DNA of 64,000 nt from Cupriavidus oxalaticus (GTDB lineage: Bacteria > Pseudomonadota > Gammaproteobacteria > Burkholderiales > Burkholderiaceae), in NCBI RefSeq assembly GCF_016894385.1, contig NZ_CP069812.1, forward strand, positions 3,100,001 to 3,164,000. The letters run 5' to 3'. Position 1 is the first letter of the stretch, and every line of letters begins with the position of its first letter. Made by a program: the position numbers and the translations under genes. Of the stretch, positions 9,478 through 19,005 are shown piece by piece. Below the pieces are notes generated by a model, which saw nothing but the letters and a program-made list of their open reading frames with translations, was not told where the DNA came from and made no database searches.

Positions 9478-11415
9478 CTAAGCCGCGCGCAGCCAGCGCC
9501 GCAGCAGCATCCGCAGCGACGCCGGATCGACCGGCTTGGGCAGCACGAAATACCCCGCCTCTTCCGCCGCCGCCAGCGCGGCCGATTTCAAATCGCCGGT
9601 CAGCAGCGCACTGCGCGCCTGCGGCTGCGTGTTCTGCCAGCGCTCCAGCAGGTCCAGCCCGTTCTCGCTGCCCGGCAGCCGCAGGTCGCAGAAGATGATG
9701 TCCGGACGCAGGCCCTTGGCGAGCAGTTCGTCGGCCTCGGCGCCGTGCGCGGCACAGGCCACGCGGATGCCCCACGCTTCCATCAGCGCGATCCACGCCT
9801 TGCGGATCTGGCTGTCGTCGTCGACCACCAGCACCGTGCCCTGCAGCCGGTCGGGCTTGGCTTCCTGGGCCTGCGCCATGGCGCGCATCTCGCGCACGCT
9901 GGCGACGGTCTCGGCCGGCACCGGGGCCAGCGCAAACCAGAACACCGAACCCTTGCCCGGCACCGAGCGCACGCCGTAGGTGCCGCGCATCAGCCGCACG
10001 CATTCCTTGAAGATCGCCAGGCCAAGGCCGAGGCCTTGCGAGGGGTCGCGTTGCGGGTTGTTGACCTGGTAGTACGGCGAGAAGATTTCGGGCAGGTGCT
10101 CGGGCGTGACGCCGGCGCCGGTGTCCCACACCTCCAGCCGCACGTGCTTGCGGCGCTGGCGCGCGGTCACCAGCACGCCGCCGCGCTGGGTATAGCGCAG
10201 CGCGTTCTGCACGAGGTTGAACAGCGCGCGGCGCAGCAGCACCGGCTCGGCCATCGCGTAGAGCTCGTCGGGCACGCGCGGCGTCAGCATCAGGCCGTTT
10301 TCGCGGGCGTCTGCGGCAAACTGGCTCATCACGTCGCGGATCAGCGCGCCGAGTTCGCACGGCTCCAGCGTCGGCAGCACCTTGCGTCCCTCGAGCTTGG
10401 ACAGGTCCAGCAGCGAGCGGAACAGCAGGTCGATGGTCTGCGTGCCCGCCGCCACCTGCTCCACCAGCGGATGCAGCGACGACGACTGGTTGCGCGCGCG
10501 CAGCGCTTCCACCAGCATCACCAGCGCATGCACCGGCTGGCGCAGGTCATGGCTGGCGGCGGCAAGGAAACGCGATTTCTCTTCGCTGGCATGCAGCGCG
10601 CGCTCCTTTTCTTCCTGGAACTGCTTGGCCAGCCGCCGGCTGTCACCCTCGAGCTGGATCGCGCGGACCAGCGTACCCTGCAGGTTGAAGGCATGGCGCG
10701 ACAGCATCAGCGCATAGATCACCAGCAGGCCCTGCACATACGCGCCATGGCCGGGGAAGGCAAACTCCGCCATCAGGATGCTGGGCACCAGGATCGGCAC
10801 GCCCGCGTACACCAGGTTGGACGGCACCGGCGCCTGCGAAACCGCCCCGCCTGCCAGCACGCCCAGCGTCAGCAGGTACAGCACGCTGGAGAAGACCACT
10901 GAATCCGTATACAAGTGCAGCAGCGCCGAGCTGCCCCAGGTCACCCCGGTCAGCAGCGCCAGCACGCGCATGTTGTTCCACCATTTGCGCGTATGCGCGG
11001 AACGGCTCATCGAGGCGCCGTCGCGCTGGTAGCCGATGTGGAACCACAGCCCGCCCATGGTCAGCAGCAGCATGATCGCGCACCAGCCCAGCAGCGCCGC
11101 GTGGCTGACATCGTCCCAGAATCCCAGCGTGGTCAGTGCCGGCAGCAGCACTGAGGCGACGATGGCACTCGGCGCATTCTTGTGCACGATGGCCATCAGC
11201 TTGGCGCGGGTCTCGACGTCGAGCTCGCCGCTCGATTGCGGCAGGAAACGAGGCAGAAGCCGGGGCAGGAGCCGGGACAGGAACCGGTTGGACAGCGCGT
11301 TCAAATGTGGCTGGCTTGAGATGGCTGGGACAATGCGAGAAAAAGCGGAAAGAAATGCCGGTGTCCTGGGTGTCTCAGCTCCATGTGATGCCGACGCGAC
11401 ACCCAAGTGATGCAT
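9478..11415 (-). CDS. Membrane hybrid histidine kinase with C-terminal receiver
   Basis: Sensor kinase with about six predicted membrane helices (roughly residues 80-245 of the product), a short coiled linker, a HisKA domain with the phospho-His in FLAAASHDLRQP (near 289), then a HATPase domain with N box NLVQNALRYT, G1 DTGAGV and G2 GLGLGLAIF. A receiver domain follows (VVDDDSQIRK, with acceptor Asp in FCDLRLPG). The start is uncertain. ATG at 11415 has an AAAGGCGG-like site six bases before it; ATG at 11445 has none. The residues before the first helix include three near-repeats of RLLPR. The convergent NarL-type regulator is the likely output partner. The kinase's own receiver would act as an intramolecular relay or brake. 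Confidence 0.88.
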   Translation of the reverse strand: MHHLGVASASHGAETPRTPAFLSAFSRIVPAISSQPHLNALSNRFLSRLLPRLLPRFLPQSSGELDVETRAKLMAIVHKNAPSAIVASVLLPALTTLGFWDDVSHAALLGWCAIMLLLTMGGLWFHIGYQRDGASMSRSAHTRKWWNNMRVLALLTGVTWGSSALLHLYTDSVVFSSVLYLLTLGVLAGGAVSQAPVPSNLVYAGVPILVPSILMAEFAFPGHGAYVQGLLVIYALMLSRHAFNLQGTLVRAIQLEGDSRRLAKQFQEEKERALHASEEKSRFLAAASHDLRQPVHALVMLVEALRARNQSSSLHPLVEQVAAGTQTIDLLFRSLLDLSKLEGRKVLPTLEPCELGALIRDVMSQFAADARENGLMLTPRVPDELYAMAEPVLLRRALFNLVQNALRYTQRGGVLVTARQRRKHVRLEVWDTGAGVTPEHLPEIFSPYYQVNNPQRDPSQGLGLGLAIFKECVRLMRGTYGVRSVPGKGSVFWFALAPVPAETVASVREMRAMAQAQEAKPDRLQGTVLVVDDDSQIRKAWIALMEAWGIRVACAAHGAEADELLAKGLRPDIIFCDLRLPGSENGLDLLERWQNTQPQARSALLTGDLKSAALAAAEEAGYFVLPKPVDPASLRMLLRRWLRAA

Positions 11416-11528
11416 ATCATGCCGCCTTTTGCCGCATCGCGCCATGCCGAACTGGCTGGCCGCGGCACAAAAAACGGCAGCTTAGGGCACATGGCGGCAC
11501 CGGCAGCGGCAAGCCGACCCATTCGCCT

Positions 11529-11534
11529 TATAAT
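11529..11534 (+). promoter_or_regulatory. Candidate -10 element for ribF
   Basis: Perfect TATAAT between the divergent kinase gene and ribF; no good -35 at the usual distance. If used, transcription would begin near 11541. That would exclude the ATG at 11533 as the ribF start. Confidence 0.35.
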
Positions 11535-11568
11535 GCTCGCTTTACCCGAAACATTTCCCGCCGTCCCC

Positions 11569-12573
11569 GTGAAAGTCTTCCGCGGCCTGCCCAACGCCGA
11601 GAGCCGGGCGCCCTGCGCGCTCACCATCGGCAATTTCGACGGTGTGCATCGCGGCCACCAGTCGCTGCTCGCGCGTGCGCGCGCGGCGGCCGACGCGCGC
11701 GGCCTGCCGCTGTGCGTGATGACCTTCGAGCCGCATCCGCGCGAGTTCTTCACCCCGGACAAGGCGCCCACCCGCATCGCGCTGCTGCGGGACAAGCTGG
11801 AAAGCCTGCGCCGCAACGGCGTGGACCGCGTCGTGGTCGAGCACTTCAACGCCCACTTCGCCGGCCAGTCGCCGCAGGAGTTCGTTGAAAACGTGCTGTG
11901 GCACGGCCTGCACACGCGCTGGCTGCTGGTCGGCGACGACTTCCGTTTCGGCGCCAGGCGCGCGGGCGACTTTGCCTACCTGCAGGATGCCGGGCGCCGC
12001 TATGGCTTCGACGTCGAGCAGATGGGCTCGGTCTCCGAAGGCGGCATCCGCATCTCCAGCTCGGCGGTGCGCCAGGCTCTCGCCGATGGCGACCTCGAGC
12101 ACGCGCGGCGCCTGCTGGGCCACGGCTACGCCATCAGCGGCCACGTGATCCACGGCCGCAAGCTGGGCCGCGACCTGGGCTTCCCGACGCTGAACCTGCG
12201 CATCTCGCACAAGCGCCCGGCGGTCAACGGCATCTTTGTCGTGCAGGTGCACGGCATTGCCGACCACCCGCTGCCCGGCGTGGCCAGCATCGGCGTGCGC
12301 CCGACCATCGAGGACGCGGGCCGCGTGCTGCTGGAAGTCCACCTCTTTGACTTCAACGAAAGCCTGTACGGCAAGCTGGTACGGGTCGAGTTCATGAAGA
12401 AGCTGCGCGACGAAGCGCGCTTCGACAACCTGGAAGACCTGACCGCCGCGATCGCCAAGGACAGCGCCGATGCGCGTGGTTTCTTTGGCCTGACCGCGCC
12501 GGGAGCAGCTGAAGGCGCCGAGGGCGCCGGCGGCCGCGACTTCGCCACCTCCGCCACCGACCGAATTAGCTAG
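11569..12573 (+). CDS. ribF: Bifunctional riboflavin kinase / FAD synthetase
   Basis: Phosphorylates riboflavin to FMN and adenylates it to FAD. The N-terminal nucleotidyltransferase has LTIGNFDGVHRGHQSLL (HxGH-like) and RISSSAVRQAL. The C-terminal kinase domain has GRKLGRDLGFPTLNL, GVASIGVRPT and LLEVHLFDFNESLYG. 334 residues from GTG at 11569 (MKVFRGLPN, the start I recall for relatives). An ATG at 11533 would add 12 residues but overlaps a TATAAT box. The last 25 residues are Ala/Gly-rich and poorly conserved. First gene of the ribF-ileS-lspA cluster common to proteobacteria. Confidence 0.93.
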   Translation: MKVFRGLPNAESRAPCALTIGNFDGVHRGHQSLLARARAAADARGLPLCVMTFEPHPREFFTPDKAPTRIALLRDKLESLRRNGVDRVVVEHFNAHFAGQSPQEFVENVLWHGLHTRWLLVGDDFRFGARRAGDFAYLQDAGRRYGFDVEQMGSVSEGGIRISSSAVRQALADGDLEHARRLLGHGYAISGHVIHGRKLGRDLGFPTLNLRISHKRPAVNGIFVVQVHGIADHPLPGVASIGVRPTIEDAGRVLLEVHLFDFNESLYGKLVRVEFMKKLRDEARFDNLEDLTAAIAKDSADARGFFGLTAPGAAEGAEGAGGRDFATSATDRIS

Positions 12574-12687
12574 CGGCCGGCGCCCGCCAGTGTGCGCGGG
12601 CCCGGTTCGCCTGCCCCGCCCAGTCTTCCCGCGCGCGCCCCGGCCTGCTGCCGGCCGCGCGCCAAACGAATTGCTCCGAGAATCGAA

Positions 12688-15588
12688 ATGTCCGACGACA
12701 AACGCGCCAAGTCCGATCAGAACCAGAAAAACAAGTATCCCGTCAACCTGCTCGACACGCCCTTCCCCATGCGTGGCGACCTGCCCAGGCGCGAGCCGCA
12801 GTGGGTCAAGCAGTGGCAGGAGAAACAGCTCTACAAGAAGATCCGGGCGGCGCGCAAGGGCGCGAAGAAGTTCGTGCTGCATGACGGCCCGCCGTATGCC
12901 AACGGCGATATCCACATCGGCCACGCCGTCAACAAGGTGCTCAAGGACATGATCATCAAGGCGCGCGGCCTGAGCGGGCTCGACGCCGTCTACGTGCCGG
13001 GCTGGGACTGCCATGGCATGCCGATCGAGATCCAGATCGAGAAGAAATTCGGCAAGGGCCTGCCGGTGCAGGAAGTCCAGGCCAAGGCGCGCGCGTATGC
13101 CACCGAGCAGATCAAGCGCCAGATGGTGGACTTCGAGCGCCTGGGCGTGCTGGGCGACTGGGACCACCCTTACCTGACCATGAACTACAGCAACGAGGCG
13201 GACGAACTGCGCGCGCTCGGCAAGATCATGGAAAAGGGCTACGTGTTCCGCGGCCTGAAGCCGGTGAACTGGTGCTTCGACTGCGGCTCGGCGCTGGCCG
13301 AGGCCGAAGTCGAGTACAAGGACAAGGTCGACCTGTCGATCGACGTGGGCTTCCCGTTTGCCGAGGCCGACAAGCTGGCGCACGCCTTCAAGGTGCCGTT
13401 CGAGCAGATCAGCGCGAAGCCGGGCTGGATCGTGATCTGGACCACCACGCCGTGGACCATCCCGAGCAACCAGGCGCTGAACGTGCATCCCGAGGTGGAA
13501 TACGCGCTGGTCGACACGCCGCGCGGCTACCTGATCCTGGCCACCGAGCGCGTCGAGGAGCAGCTGAAGGTCTACGCCCTGGAAGGCAAGGTCGTCGCCA
13601 CGGCCACCGGCGCCGCGCTGTCGGAAATCCGCTTCCACCACCCGCTGGCCAGGATGGACGCGGGCTATGACCGCCTGTCGCCGGTCTACCTCGGCGACTA
13701 CGTCACCACCGACACCGGCTCGGGCATCGTGCACTCGGCCCCCGCCTACGGCGTGGAAGACTTCCAGTCGTGCAAGGCGCACGGCATGCCCGACAGCGAC
13801 ATCATCAGCCCGGTGATGGGCAACGGCGTCTACGCCGGCACGCTGCCCCTGTTCGGCGGGCTGTCGATCTGGGATGCCAACCCCAAGATCGTCGACGCGC
13901 TGCAGGAATCGGGCAACCTGTTCAACTCGCACAAGTACACCCACAGCTACATGCACTGCTGGCGTCACAAGACGCCGATCATCTACCGCGCCACCTCGCA
14001 GTGGTTCGCTGGCATGGACGTGGACCCCGCCGAGGAAAACGGCAAGCCCGTGCCGACGCTGCGCGAGACCGCGCTGGCCGGCATCGAGGCGACCGAGTTC
14101 TACCCGTCGTGGGGCAAGCAGCGCCTGCACAACATGATCGCCCACCGCCCGGACTGGACGCTGTCGCGCCAGCGCCAGTGGGGCGTGCCGATGGCCTTCT
14201 TCGTGCACAAGGAAACCGGCGCGCTGCATCCGCGCACGCCTGAACTGCTGGAAGCCATCGCCAGGCGCGTCGAGCAGCAAGGCATCGAGGCCTGGCAGGC
14301 GCTGGATCCGGCCGAACTGCTGGGCGACGAGGCCAGCCAGTACGAGAAGAACCGCGACACGCTCGACGTCTGGTTCGACTCCGGCACCACGCACTGGACC
14401 GTGGTCCGCGGCTCGCACCGCGACGACCTGTACGACCCGGCCGCCGATGAGGCCGAAGGCCGCCTGGCCGACCTGTACCTGGAGGGCTCCGACCAGCACC
14501 GCGGCTGGTTCCACTCGTCGCTGCTGACCGCGTCGATGCTGTACGGCAAGCCGCCCTACAAGGCGCTGCTGACGCACGGCTTCACCGTCGACGGCGAAGG
14601 CCGCAAGATGTCCAAGTCGGTCGGCAACACCGTGTCGCCGCAGGACATCTCCAACAAGATGGGCGCCGAGATCATCCGCCTGTGGGTGGCCTCGACCGAC
14701 TACTCGGGCGAGCTGTCGATCTCGGACGAGATCCTCAAGCGCGTGGTGGAAAGCTACCGCCGCATCCGCAATACGCTGCGCTTCCTGCTGTCGAACCTGT
14801 CCGACTACGACCACGGCAAGCACGCGCTGCCGCCGTCGGAATGGCTGGAGATCGACCGCTACGCCGTGGCGCTGACCGACCGGCTGCAGAAGGAAGTGCT
14901 GTCGCACTACGAGTCCTACGAGTTCCACCCGGTGGTGGCCAAGCTGCAGACCTTCTGCTCGGAAGACCTGGGCGGCTTCTACCTGGACGTGCTGAAGGAC
15001 CGCCTCTACACCACCGCGGCCGACTCCAAGGCCCGCCGGGGGGCGCAGAACGCGCTGTACCACATCACCCAGGCGATGCTGCACTGGATGGCACCGTTCC
15101 TGTCCTTCACCGCGGAAGAAGCCTGGCAGATCTTCGCCCACGGCACCGAACACACCGACACCATCTTCACCAGCACCTACTACGCGGTGCCGGAAGTGGA
15201 CGATGCCGACGACCTGCTGCAGAAGTGGCACACGCTGCGCGAAGTGCGCGCCGAAGTCACCAAGCAGCTGGAAGCCGTGCGCGTGGAAGGCGAGATCGGT
15301 TCGTCGCTGCAGGCCGAGCTGACCATCCAGGCCGGCGGCCCCGTGCTGCAGGCACTGCAGAGCCTGGGCGACGACCTGCGCTTCGTGCTGCTGACTTCGT
15401 CGGCCAAGGTCACCGCCGCGCCCGAGGCCGGCGACCTGCTGGTGACGGTAACGCCGTCCGCGCATGCCAAGTGCGAGCGCTGCTGGCACTACCGCGCCGA
15501 TGTCGGCCACAACCCGGACCATCCCACCCTCTGCGGCCGCTGCGACAGCAACCTGTTCGGCGCCGGTGAACACAGGAGCCATGCCTGA
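12688..15588 (+). CDS. ileS: Isoleucyl-tRNA synthetase
   Basis: Class I synthetase charging tRNA-Ile, with an editing (CP1) domain that hydrolyses mischarged valine. 966 residues. HIGH motif in [16 protein letters not shown] (about 70-85), the CP1 domain including [19 protein letters not shown] in [14 protein letters not shown], and a C-terminal zinc finger CERCWHY...CGRC near 930-955. This arrangement is the bacterial type rather than the eukaryote-like, mupirocin-resistant type. The start is ATG at 12688 (MSDDKRAK). The last base of the stop is the first base of lspA (TGATG), so lspA is probably translationally coupled, as in many proteobacteria. Confidence 0.97.
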   Translation: MSDDKRAKSDQNQKNKYPVNLLDTPFPMRGDLPRREPQWVKQWQEKQLYKKIRAARKGAKKFVLHDGPPYANGDIHIGHAVNKVLKDMIIKARGLSGLDAVYVPGWDCHGMPIEIQIEKKFGKGLPVQEVQAKARAYATEQIKRQMVDFERLGVLGDWDHPYLTMNYSNEADELRALGKIMEKGYVFRGLKPVNWCFDCGSALAEAEVEYKDKVDLSIDVGFPFAEADKLAHAFKVPFEQISAKPGWIVIWTTTPWTIPSNQALNVHPEVEYALVDTPRGYLILATERVEEQLKVYALEGKVVATATGAALSEIRFHHPLARMDAGYDRLSPVYLGDYVTTDTGSGIVHSAPAYGVEDFQSCKAHGMPDSDIISPVMGNGVYAGTLPLFGGLSIWDANPKIVDALQESGNLFNSHKYTHSYMHCWRHKTPIIYRATSQWFAGMDVDPAEENGKPVPTLRETALAGIEATEFYPSWGKQRLHNMIAHRPDWTLSRQRQWGVPMAFFVHKETGALHPRTPELLEAIARRVEQQGIEAWQALDPAELLGDEASQYEKNRDTLDVWFDSGTTHWTVVRGSHRDDLYDPAADEAEGRLADLYLEGSDQHRGWFHSSLLTASMLYGKPPYKALLTHGFTVDGEGRKMSKSVGNTVSPQDISNKMGAEIIRLWVASTDYSGELSISDEILKRVVESYRRIRNTLRFLLSNLSDYDHGKHALPPSEWLEIDRYAVALTDRLQKEVLSHYESYEFHPVVAKLQTFCSEDLGGFYLDVLKDRLYTTAADSKARRGAQNALYHITQAMLHWMAPFLSFTAEEAWQIFAHGTEHTDTIFTSTYYAVPEVDDADDLLQKWHTLREVRAEVTKQLEAVRVEGEIGSSLQAELTIQAGGPVLQALQSLGDDLRFVLLTSSAKVTAAPEAGDLLVTVTPSAHAKCERCWHYRADVGHNPDHPTLCGRCDSNLFGAGEHRSHA

Positions 15589-16118
15589 TGGCATCGTCCA
15601 CGTCCCGTTCCGCCCGCCCGGCCCGCCGCGGCAGCAAGACCGCCGGCAACACCACGCCGCTGCTGTGGCTGGCGTTCGCGCTGCTGGTGGTGCTGCTTGA
15701 CCAGTTCTTCAAGATCGTCATCGTGCGCAGCTTCACCTACGGTGAGTCGCGCCCGGTCACGAGCTTCTTCAACCTGGTGCTGGTCTACAACAAGGGCGCG
15801 GCGTTCAGCTTCCTGGCCGATGCCGGCGGCTGGCAGCGCTGGTTCTTTACCGGGCTGGGCATCGTGGTCGGGGCGTTCATCGTGTGGCTGCTGTATCGCC
15901 ATACCGGGCAGCGGCTGTTCTGCTTCGCGGTGTCGCTGATCCTGGGCGGCGCGGTCGGCAACGTGATCGACCGCGTGGTCTACGGGCACGTGGTCGACTT
16001 CCTGGATTTCTACGTGGGCCGGTATCACTGGCCGGCTTTCAATGTCGCGGACTGCGCGATCACGGTCGGCGCGGTGCTGCTGATCGTGGATGAGTTGCGG
16101 CGGGTACGGAAGCACTGA
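15588..16118 (+). CDS. lspA: Lipoprotein signal peptidase (signal peptidase II)
   Basis: Inner-membrane aspartyl protease that removes signal peptides from diacylglyceryl-prolipoproteins. 176 residues with four membrane helices (about 25-45, 80-100, 107-125 and 150-168). Catalytic aspartates are in [18 protein letters not shown] and [11 protein letters not shown]. The first 22 residues are a basic Ser/Arg-rich cytoplasmic tail. It starts on the base that ends ileS. This pairing of ileS with lspA is widespread. Confidence 0.96.
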   Translation: MASSTSRSARPARRGSKTAGNTTPLLWLAFALLVVLLDQFFKIVIVRSFTYGESRPVTSFFNLVLVYNKGAAFSFLADAGGWQRWFFTGLGIVVGAFIVWLLYRHTGQRLFCFAVSLILGGAVGNVIDRVVYGHVVDFLDFYVGRYHWPAFNVADCAITVGAVLLIVDELRRVRKH

Positions 16119-16134
16119 ACTGCCAACTGTGTTC

Positions 16135-16246
16135 CCCTCTCCCCTCACGGGGAGAGGGCAGGGTGAGGGGCGGTTTGGCAAGGCACCACGCCAATGGAAG
16201 CCCCCGCCCTCACCCCCGGCCCCTCTCCCGCCGTGCGGGAGAGGGG
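16135..16246. repeat. REP-like inverted pair between lspA and coaBC
   Basis: Two related GC-rich hairpins in opposite orientation. The first has arms CCCTCTCCCC/GGGGAGAGGG (16135-16158) followed by a GGGTGAGGGGCGG tail. The second (16204-16246) has the tail first (CCGCCCTCACCCCCGG), then CCCCTCTCCCGC/GCGGGAGAGGGG. The same unit occurs as an inverted pair at 55777-55977. It resembles the REP family common in proteobacteria. It could also act as the lspA transcript end. Confidence 0.75.
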
Positions 16247-16319
16247 AGCAAACCGGGAGCAAACCGCCGGCTGGCTTAGCCGGTATCATCATTCTTCCTC
16301 CTCAGCCAGGTTCCCCACC

Positions 16320-17522
16320 ATGGATTTGCGCGGCAAGCACATCGTTCTCGGCCTGACCGGCGGCATCGCCTGCTACAAGTCGGCCGAGCTGGTCCGCCTG
16401 CTGACCAAGGCCGGCGCCACCGTGCAGGTGGCCATGACCGAGGCGGCGACGCACTTCATTACCCCGGTGACGATGCAGGCGCTGTCCGGCCGGCCGGTGT
16501 TCCTGTCGCAGTGGGACGCCCGCATCGACAACAACATGGCGCACATCGACCTCTCGCGCGAGGCCGACGCCATCGTCATCGCTCCCGCTTCCACCGACTT
16601 CATGGCGCGCCTGGCCAACGGCCTGTGCGACGACCTGCTGAGCACGCTGTGCATCGCGCGCGATTGCCCGCTGCTGGTGGCGCCGGCGATGAACCGCCAG
16701 ATGTGGGCCGCGCCGGCAACCCAGCGCAACGCCGCGCAGCTGCGCGCCGACGGCGTGACCATCCTGGGGCCCGGCAGCGGCGACCAGGCCTGCGGCGAGG
16801 TCGGCGACGGCCGCATGCTCGAGCCGGAAGAACTGCTCGACGACATCATCGCCTTCTTCCAGCCCAAGCCGCTGCAAGGCAAGCGCGTGCTGATCACCGC
16901 CGGGCCGACCTTCGAGGCAATCGATCCCGTGCGCGGCATCACCAACCTGTCGTCGGGCAAGATGGGCTTCTCGATCGCGCGCGCGGCGCGCGAGGCCGGC
17001 GCCGAAGTCCTGCTGGTGGCCGGGCCGACCGGCCTGCAGACGCCGCGCGGCGTGGTGCGCACCGACGTGCGCAGCGCGCAGCAGATGCACGACGCGGTGC
17101 TGGCGCAGCTGCCCGGCGCCGATGTCTTCGTCGCGGTGGCCGCGGTAGCCGACTGGCGCCCCGCCGAGGTCGCCCGGCAGAAGCTGAAGAAAGCCAACGA
17201 CACCGACACGCCCACGCTGCAGTTCGTGCAGAACCCCGACATCCTTGCCACCGTGGCCGCGCGCACGGATGCGCCCTACTGCGTCGGCTTCGCCGCGGAG
17301 AGCGAGAACCTCGAGCAGTACGGCGAACAGAAGCGCCAGCGCAAGGGCGTGCCGCTGCTGGTCGGCAATATCGGCCACCACACCTTTGGCCTGGACGACA
17401 ACGAGATCGTGCTGTTCGATGCCGCCGGCATGACGCGGCTGCCGCGCGCCGACAAGCTGTCGCTGGCGCGCCAGCTGGTTGCCGCCATCGGCCAGCGCCT
17501 GCCGGGGCGCTCGCGCCCCTGA
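16320..17522 (+). CDS. coaBC: Phosphopantothenoylcysteine synthetase / decarboxylase
   Basis: Bifunctional coenzyme A enzyme. The CoaC half (about 1-190) is a flavoprotein that decarboxylates phosphopantothenoylcysteine, with GLTGGIACYKSAELVRLL, APAMNRQMW and the Cys in GSGDQACGEVGDGRM. The CoaB half (about 195-400) joins cysteine to phosphopantothenate and carries ITAGPTFEAIDPVRGITN, AVAAVADWRP and a KKANDT...FVQNPDIL segment. 400 residues, normal length. It starts at ATG 16320; the upstream open frame is only the translated REP repeat. Followed 30 bases later by dut, a conserved pairing. Confidence 0.96.
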   Translation: MDLRGKHIVLGLTGGIACYKSAELVRLLTKAGATVQVAMTEAATHFITPVTMQALSGRPVFLSQWDARIDNNMAHIDLSREADAIVIAPASTDFMARLANGLCDDLLSTLCIARDCPLLVAPAMNRQMWAAPATQRNAAQLRADGVTILGPGSGDQACGEVGDGRMLEPEELLDDIIAFFQPKPLQGKRVLITAGPTFEAIDPVRGITNLSSGKMGFSIARAAREAGAEVLLVAGPTGLQTPRGVVRTDVRSAQQMHDAVLAQLPGADVFVAVAAVADWRPAEVARQKLKKANDTDTPTLQFVQNPDILATVAARTDAPYCVGFAAESENLEQYGEQKRQRKGVPLLVGNIGHHTFGLDDNEIVLFDAAGMTRLPRADKLSLARQLVAAIGQRLPGRSRP

Positions 17523-17552
17523 CTGTTGAAACGAATTTCCCCGAGATTGTCT

Positions 17553-18053
17553 ATGACCCAGCCTCTGAACCCCACCGTCGAAATCAAGGTGCTCGATGCC
17601 CGCCTGAACGAGTGGGGCCTGCCTGCCTACCAGAGCGAAATGGCCGCCGCCATCGACCTGCATGCCTGCGTCGACACGCCGGTGTCGATCGCCCCGGGCA
17701 CGCCCGCGCAACTGGTCCCGGCCGGCATCGCCGTGCACATGGGCAACCCCTACATGGCCGCGACCATCGTGCCGCGCTCGGGCCTGGGCCACAAGAAAGG
17801 CCTGGTGCTGGGCAACTCGATCGGCGTGATCGATGCCGACTACCAGGGCCAGATCATGGTCAGCGTGTGGAACCGCAACGCGCCGGGCACCGAGCCGATC
17901 ATGATCCAGCCGGGCGAGCGCATCGCGCAGATGATGTTTGTGCCGGTGCTGCGGCCGGTGTTCACGACGGTGGACGAGTTCAGCGAAGACAGCGAGCGCG
18001 GTGCCGGCGGCTTCGGCTCGACCGGCGTGCATCACGCCAAGGCCGGCGCCTGA
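17553..18053 (+). CDS. dut: dUTP diphosphatase
   Basis: Hydrolyses dUTP to dUMP and PPi, keeping uracil out of DNA and supplying thymidylate synthesis. 166 residues, trimeric dUTPase family. The five motifs are visible: AAAIDLHA (1), PRSGLGHKKG (2), GVIDADYQGQIMVSVWN (3), PGERIAQMMFVPV (4) and the C-terminal RGAGGFGSTG (5). The start is ATG at 17553. It is downstream of coaBC on the same strand and ends just before a terminator. Confidence 0.97.
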   Translation: MTQPLNPTVEIKVLDARLNEWGLPAYQSEMAAAIDLHACVDTPVSIAPGTPAQLVPAGIAVHMGNPYMAATIVPRSGLGHKKGLVLGNSIGVIDADYQGQIMVSVWNRNAPGTEPIMIQPGERIAQMMFVPVLRPVFTTVDEFSEDSERGAGGFGSTGVHHAKAGA

Positions 18054-18080
18054 GGCCGCAGATACGCTGGCAAAGCAAGA

Positions 18081-18106
18081 CTGGCGCCCCTGCGGCGCCA
18101 GTTTGC
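18081..18106 (+). terminator. Terminator after dut
   Basis: CTGGCGCC (18081-18088) and GGCGCCAG (18094-18101) with a 5-base loop, then TTTGCATTT. It lies between convergent dut and the glyoxalase-fold gene and could serve both. Confidence 0.6.
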
Positions 18107-18109
18107 ATT

Positions 18110-18958
18110 TCAGCTGTGCTGCTCGAACAGCAGCGCCACGCCGCCGGCCGCTTCGGCCGGCACCAGTGTCTCGTGCAGGCCCAGGTCCTGGACCGGCACG
18201 CCGGCGTTGCGCCAGAGCGCGCGCGCCGCGGCCAGGTCGCCGGTGCGCAGGCGCATCGCGGCGTAGCCCGGCACGTCCCGGCGCACGTGCGCGGTACCGG
18301 TGGCCGAGGCCAGCGCCTGCGGCGTGCTGACCACCAGCGTGGCGTCATCCAGCGCCAGGCTGCTGACATGCTCGCTCAGCTGCGTCAGTTCGCCGCCGGT
18401 CAGTTCCGCGTAGGCCCGCGCGGCGGCATCGACCAGCGCGGGCGCCACCACCAGGAACATGGTCGCAATGCTGTCGGCGCCGTTGGCATGCGACATCCAT
18501 TCCGGTCGCCACAGCAACTCGGGCGTGCGATGCTCGCAGAAAAAATAGCGTGCGCCCGGCGCATCGTCGAGCGCGGTCACGCGGAACGTGGCGGGATGTT
18601 CGCTGCCGTCGTCAAGCCGCACCGGGCGCGAGAACTCGATCGGATCCGAGGTGTACCAACCCGACGCACGCAGCCGCGCGGCCGTGCCGAAGGCGTCGGC
18701 ACTCTTGCATGACATCGCCGCGCAGCCGCCGCCGCGCGCCTGTGCGTCCCAGTAGTACTGCCGGCTTGGGGTGGGCGCGGTCACATGCAGCAGCTCGACA
18801 TAGTCATGCCGCAGCATGACGCAATGGTTCTGCGAACCCAGCGTGTGGTAGCCGCGCGGCGTCAGCGTAAAGCCGAGCCGTTGCCAGGCCTGCGCTCCCG
18901 CATCGAGGTCGGGACACACCACCACCGCGTGATCGAACATTTCCGCTTGGCTTGCCAT
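18110..18958 (-). CDS. Glyoxalase-like (VOC fold) domain protein
   Basis: 282 residues. The N-terminal part starts FDHAVVVCPDLDAGAQAWQRLGF, the usual opening of a vicinal-oxygen-chelate module, followed by a second half with LRTGDLAAARALWRNAGV. It looks like the Glyoxalase_3 type of single-chain VOC protein, but the metal ligands are not obvious, so no reaction is assigned. ATG at 18958 (MASQAEMF) has GAGGTG at a normal distance; an in-frame ATG at 18964 is too close to that site. It is transcribed after the Bug-type gene at 19006-20004 with a 47-base gap, so the two are probably one operon. Confidence 0.75.
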   Translation of the reverse strand: MASQAEMFDHAVVVCPDLDAGAQAWQRLGFTLTPRGYHTLGSQNHCVMLRHDYVELLHVTAPTPSRQYYWDAQARGGGCAAMSCKSADAFGTAARLRASGWYTSDPIEFSRPVRLDDGSEHPATFRVTALDDAPGARYFFCEHRTPELLWRPEWMSHANGADSIATMFLVVAPALVDAAARAYAELTGGELTQLSEHVSSLALDDATLVVSTPQALASATGTAHVRRDVPGYAAMRLRTGDLAAARALWRNAGVPVQDLGLHETLVPAEAAGGVALLFEQHS

Positions 18959-19005
18959 CGACATCACCTCAGTCTGTGCGGCGGGCGCGGCTGCGCCGGC
19001 CGCCG

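Noticed and set aside
11542..15594. Open frame of 1350 codons on the minus strand opposite ribF and ileS
   Set aside because: Shadow of strong codon bias in high-GC genes. The residues are Arg/His/Val/Gln-rich without any family motif, and the plus-strand genes are certain.
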